Shown in pieces: positions 32,154 through 34,304 of a stretch of 34,304 bases of DNA. The position numbers and the translations under genes are program-made. The notes beneath the pieces were generated by a model. That model saw only the letters and a program-made list of their open reading frames with translations. It was not told the DNA's origin and did no database searches. Origin of the DNA: Bradyrhizobium sp. STM 3809 (lineage in GTDB: Bacteria; Pseudomonadota; Alphaproteobacteria; Rhizobiales; Xanthobacteraceae); the NCBI RefSeq assembly GCF_000239795.1, contig NZ_CAFJ01000088.1, positions 1 through 34,304 of the forward strand, written 5' to 3'. Numbering within the stretch: position 1 is the first letter of the stretch; each line of letters begins with the position of its first letter.

Positions 32154-33701
32154 TTACATCTGCACTTCGATCAGGCGCGGGCCGTGCTCCGCATTGGCTT
32201 CCGCCAGCGCGGCATTGAACTCGTCGGCCGTGGTGACGGCGCGGCCGGGGACGCCCATGCCCTTGGCCATGGCGACGAAGTCGAGCGTCGGACGGTCGAT
32301 CTTGAGCATGTCCTGGGCGCGCTGGCCGGGTTGGCCTGCGCCGACGCCGTCGAACTCGCCGCGCAGGATCTGGTAGATCCTGTTGGCGAACACCACGGTG
32401 ACCACGTTGAGGTTCTCGCGCGCCTGGGTCCACAGCGACTGGATCGTGTACATGGCGCTGCCGTCGCCGACGAGGCACATCACCTTGCGATCCGGGCAGG
32501 CCACGGCGGCGCCGGTCGCGACGGGGGTCGAGAAGCCGATCGAGCCGCCCATGTTCTGCAACCAGTCATGCGGCTTGGCGGCGGCCGTCGGCGGGAAGAA
32601 GCCGCGGCCGGTGGTGATGGATTCGTCGACCACGATCGCATTCTCGGGGATCGCATAGGCGATCGCCTGCGCAATGGTGGTGTGGTTGAGCGCGCCGGTC
32701 GGCTTGATCAGCTCGGCGAGCGCCTGCGGCTTGACGTCGGCGGCCTTGGCGCCGAGATGGCCGGCGAGCGCCTCGAGCGCCGCGGCGGAGTTCTCGCCCC
32801 AGGCCGTCATGCGGTGCACCTCGGTGCCCTCCGCCTTCAGCATGCTCGGCTTGTTCGGATAGGCGAAGAAGGCGACGGGGTCGTTGGCCTCGACCAGCAC
32901 GATGTGCTTGTAGTTCTTCAGGATCGGCAGCGCCTGCTCGATCACATAGGGGATGCGGTCGATCGAGAACCGCCCGGCGCCGCGCGCCATGCGCGGGTGA
33001 TAGGTCTGGCCCATCACGCGGCAGCCGGTCTTGCCGGCGATCTGCTGGGCGAAGGTCAGCGCCTGCTCGGTCAGCGCGCCCGCGGTCATCAGCACCAGCG
33101 TCTCGGGGCCATGGGCATGCAGGATCCTGGCCGCCTTCTCGACCGCGTCCTCCGAGTAGCTCGGGCGCTGCGTCTCAGTCGGAACCTGGGCGATGCCGTC
33201 AGCCTCATTCCAGGCGGTATCGGCGGGCAGGATCAGCGTGGCGATCTGCGGCGGCGCGCTCTTGGCGGCGGCGATCGCGGCGGCGCCGTCGGCAGCCACG
33301 GCCTTGGCGCTGGGCGAGGTCCGCACCCAGTCCGACATCGGCCGCGCCAAGCCCTCGATGTCCGAGGTCAGCGGCGCATTGAAGCCGATATGGTAGGTGG
33401 CGTGCTGGCCGACGATGTTGACGATGCCCGAGCGCGCCTTCTTGGCGTTGTGCAGATTGGCAAGGCCGTTGGCGAGGCCGGGGCCGAGATGGAGAAGCGT
33501 CGAGGCCGGCGTGCCCTTCATGCGGAAATAGCCGTCGGCGGCGCCGGTGACCACGCCCTCGAACAGGCCGAGCACGCAGCGCATGCCCTCGACGCGGTCG
33601 AGCGCGGCGACGAAGTGCATCTCGGAGGTACCCGGATTGGTAAAGCAGACGTCAACGCCCCCCGCGACCAGGGTCCGTACCAGGCTTTCCGCACCGTTCA
33701 T
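32154..33701 (-). CDS. acetolactate synthase-like ThDP-dependent enzyme
   Basis: A 515-residue thiamine-diphosphate enzyme of the acetohydroxyacid synthase/benzoylformate decarboxylase superfamily. The N-terminal Pyr domain has Glu48 (LGLFEGVVTGAADGY), the ThDP-activating Glu. The C-terminal PP domain has the Mg-ThDP motif starting GDGSAMYTIQ at 412 with Asn440 (VVFANR). It is shorter than biosynthetic IlvB (about 570-590) and has no adjacent small subunit ilvH, so it is probably not the branched-chain enzyme. The HHTTIAQAIA and NMGGSIGFSTPVATGAAVA segments resemble the mdlC-like clade. The ATG at 33701 has GGGAGAA about 6 nt upstream; the upstream ATG at 33755 was rejected. Confidence 0.88.
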   Translation of the reverse strand: MNGAESLVRTLVAGGVDVCFTNPGTSEMHFVAALDRVEGMRCVLGLFEGVVTGAADGYFRMKGTPASTLLHLGPGLANGLANLHNAKKARSGIVNIVGQHATYHIGFNAPLTSDIEGLARPMSDWVRTSPSAKAVAADGAAAIAAAKSAPPQIATLILPADTAWNEADGIAQVPTETQRPSYSEDAVEKAARILHAHGPETLVLMTAGALTEQALTFAQQIAGKTGCRVMGQTYHPRMARGAGRFSIDRIPYVIEQALPILKNYKHIVLVEANDPVAFFAYPNKPSMLKAEGTEVHRMTAWGENSAAALEALAGHLGAKAADVKPQALAELIKPTGALNHTTIAQAIAYAIPENAIVVDESITTGRGFFPPTAAAKPHDWLQNMGGSIGFSTPVATGAAVACPDRKVMCLVGDGSAMYTIQSLWTQARENLNVVTVVFANRIYQILRGEFDGVGAGQPGQRAQDMLKIDRPTLDFVAMAKGMGVPGRAVTTADEFNAALAEANAEHGPRLIEVQM

Positions 33702-33980
33702 CCCATTCTCCCGTTGATTCCGCGCACCATTTGCCATGCCGGGCAGATCAATCATTGTTCGCCCGCGCCGTCAAAGGGCCCGGTCGCATTGCTGCTATCG
33801 CCGCACGGCTCATGCCGCATCGTGGCTAACAGGATGTTGGTCCGGGTGCTGCCCGATTATCCGTGGGATTTTGGTCACGGAACGCCGCCACATACCGGCC
33901 TCACGCCGCCGTGGGTTGCGGAATGCAACCGTTTATGGCCTGTCTGCGAACGGATTTCGGTTGTTTGCCAGGGGATGGAA

Positions 33981-34304
33981 ATGAAGCGCTGTTTTGCTTT
34001 GGGAATTGCTGCGATTGCTGCGGTGGCCAGCGCCGGAACGGCGCGGGCGGAAATGTTCGACACCAGGGACATCTTCGGCGGCGGGCCGAACTTCTACCAG
34101 AGCGGCGTCAGCCCGATTCCGCGCCAGACCGTGATGTTCCAGAGCGAGTATGCGTCGGGCACGATCGTCGTGAACACGTCGGAGCGACGGCTCTATCTGG
34201 TGCTGCCGAATGGCCAGGCGCTGCGCTATGGCATCGGCGTCGGCCGCGACGGGTTCCGCTGGAGCGGCGTGCATCGCATCACCGCCAAGAAGGAATGGCC
34301 GGCC
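33981..34304 (+). CDS. L,D-transpeptidase (ErfK/YbiS), 5' part only
   Basis: The first 108 codons of a secreted peptidoglycan cross-linking enzyme, truncated by the window end. A signal peptide (KRCFALGIAAIAAVASAGTARA) is followed by a short spacer. The YkuD domain then begins with GTIVVNTSERRLYLVLPNG and YGIGVGRDGFRWSGVHRI, the classic first strands of the family. The catalytic Cys motif would lie downstream and cannot be seen. AGGGGA at 33970-33975 supports ATG 33981, with 33975 as an in-frame alternative. It is divergent from the ThDP enzyme gene. Confidence 0.85.
   Translation, partial: MKRCFALGIAAIAAVASAGTARAEMFDTRDIFGGGPNFYQSGVSPIPRQTVMFQSEYASGTIVVNTSERRLYLVLPNGQALRYGIGVGRDGFRWSGVHRITAKKEWPA

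Noticed and set aside
32154..33701. Naming the ThDP enzyme ilvB
   Set aside because: It is shorter than biosynthetic acetolactate synthase and no ilvH neighbour is present, so only a family-level call is safe.
1..34304. CRISPR arrays, tRNA or rRNA genes, transposases or integrases
   Set aside because: None seen. The only tandem repeats are the short 16-bp units at 26172-26219, which lack spacer structure, and no cloverleaf or transposase motif was recognised.

Overview
The window is GC-rich, densely packed, single-chromosome-style bacterial DNA. Gene content (Kup, DinB, RNase Z, a Crp/Fnr-type regulator, PRC-barrel protein, PQQ-dependent alcohol dehydrogenase with LuxR-type response regulators), codon use and a characteristic GTCATG...CCGGG palindromic intergenic repeat suggest an alphaproteobacterium close to Bradyrhizobium/Rhodopseudomonas. 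This placement is inferred from recall; no search was run. I saw no transposase, integrase, CRISPR array, tRNA or rRNA.

Layout. (1) 188-1325, plus strand: a secreted PRC-barrel protein and a small membrane protein whose N-terminal half resembles sigma-70 region 1.1. (2) 1367-13017, minus strand: a twelve-gene respiratory operon. Transcribed from 13017 downward, it encodes alternative complex III (actA-F), a one-helix membrane protein, an SCO copper chaperone and a caa3-type cytochrome c oxidase (subunit II with fused cytochrome c, then I, III, IV). Every adjacent pair overlaps by 4-13 nt. The operon encodes a quinol-to-oxygen chain: quinol -> ActCF/ActB/ActA/ActE -> cytochrome c domain -> CuA -> heme a3/CuB. 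Subunit I carries the YSHP motif of A2-type oxidases. Directly upstream (13052-15349) lies an FdhF/YdeP-type molybdopterin oxidoreductase on the same strand, and a Crp/Fnr-type regulator is divergent from it. (3) 16636-21517: a small hypothetical protein, the Kup potassium transporter, RNase Z and DNA polymerase IV, with the palindromic repeat between rnz and dinB. (4) 21518-22171: mostly non-coding, with a possible frameshifted small gene.

(5) 22172-30014 is the most interesting accessory module. It holds a PQQ alcohol dehydrogenase with the extra Asp diagnostic of lanthanide-dependent enzymes, and a single polypeptide joining a XoxJ/MxaJ-like periplasmic binding domain to a c-type cytochrome. 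Two paralogous LuxR-family response regulators follow. A convergent FIST-domain sensor protein and a sensor-less hybrid histidine kinase of the NahK/ErcS type overlap by 4 nt, and a separate small class I cytochrome c is divergent from the FIST gene. I read this as a self-contained periplasmic alcohol oxidation and signalling island: the dehydrogenase passes electrons to cytochrome c, and the FIST protein plus kinase plus response regulators probably control its expression.

(6) 30347-34304: a small secreted Lys/Met-rich protein, a DUF805-like membrane protein with an apparent frameshift in a G8 tract, a PD-(D/E)XK-like protein, an acetolactate-synthase-like ThDP enzyme, and the start of an L,D-transpeptidase cut by the window edge.
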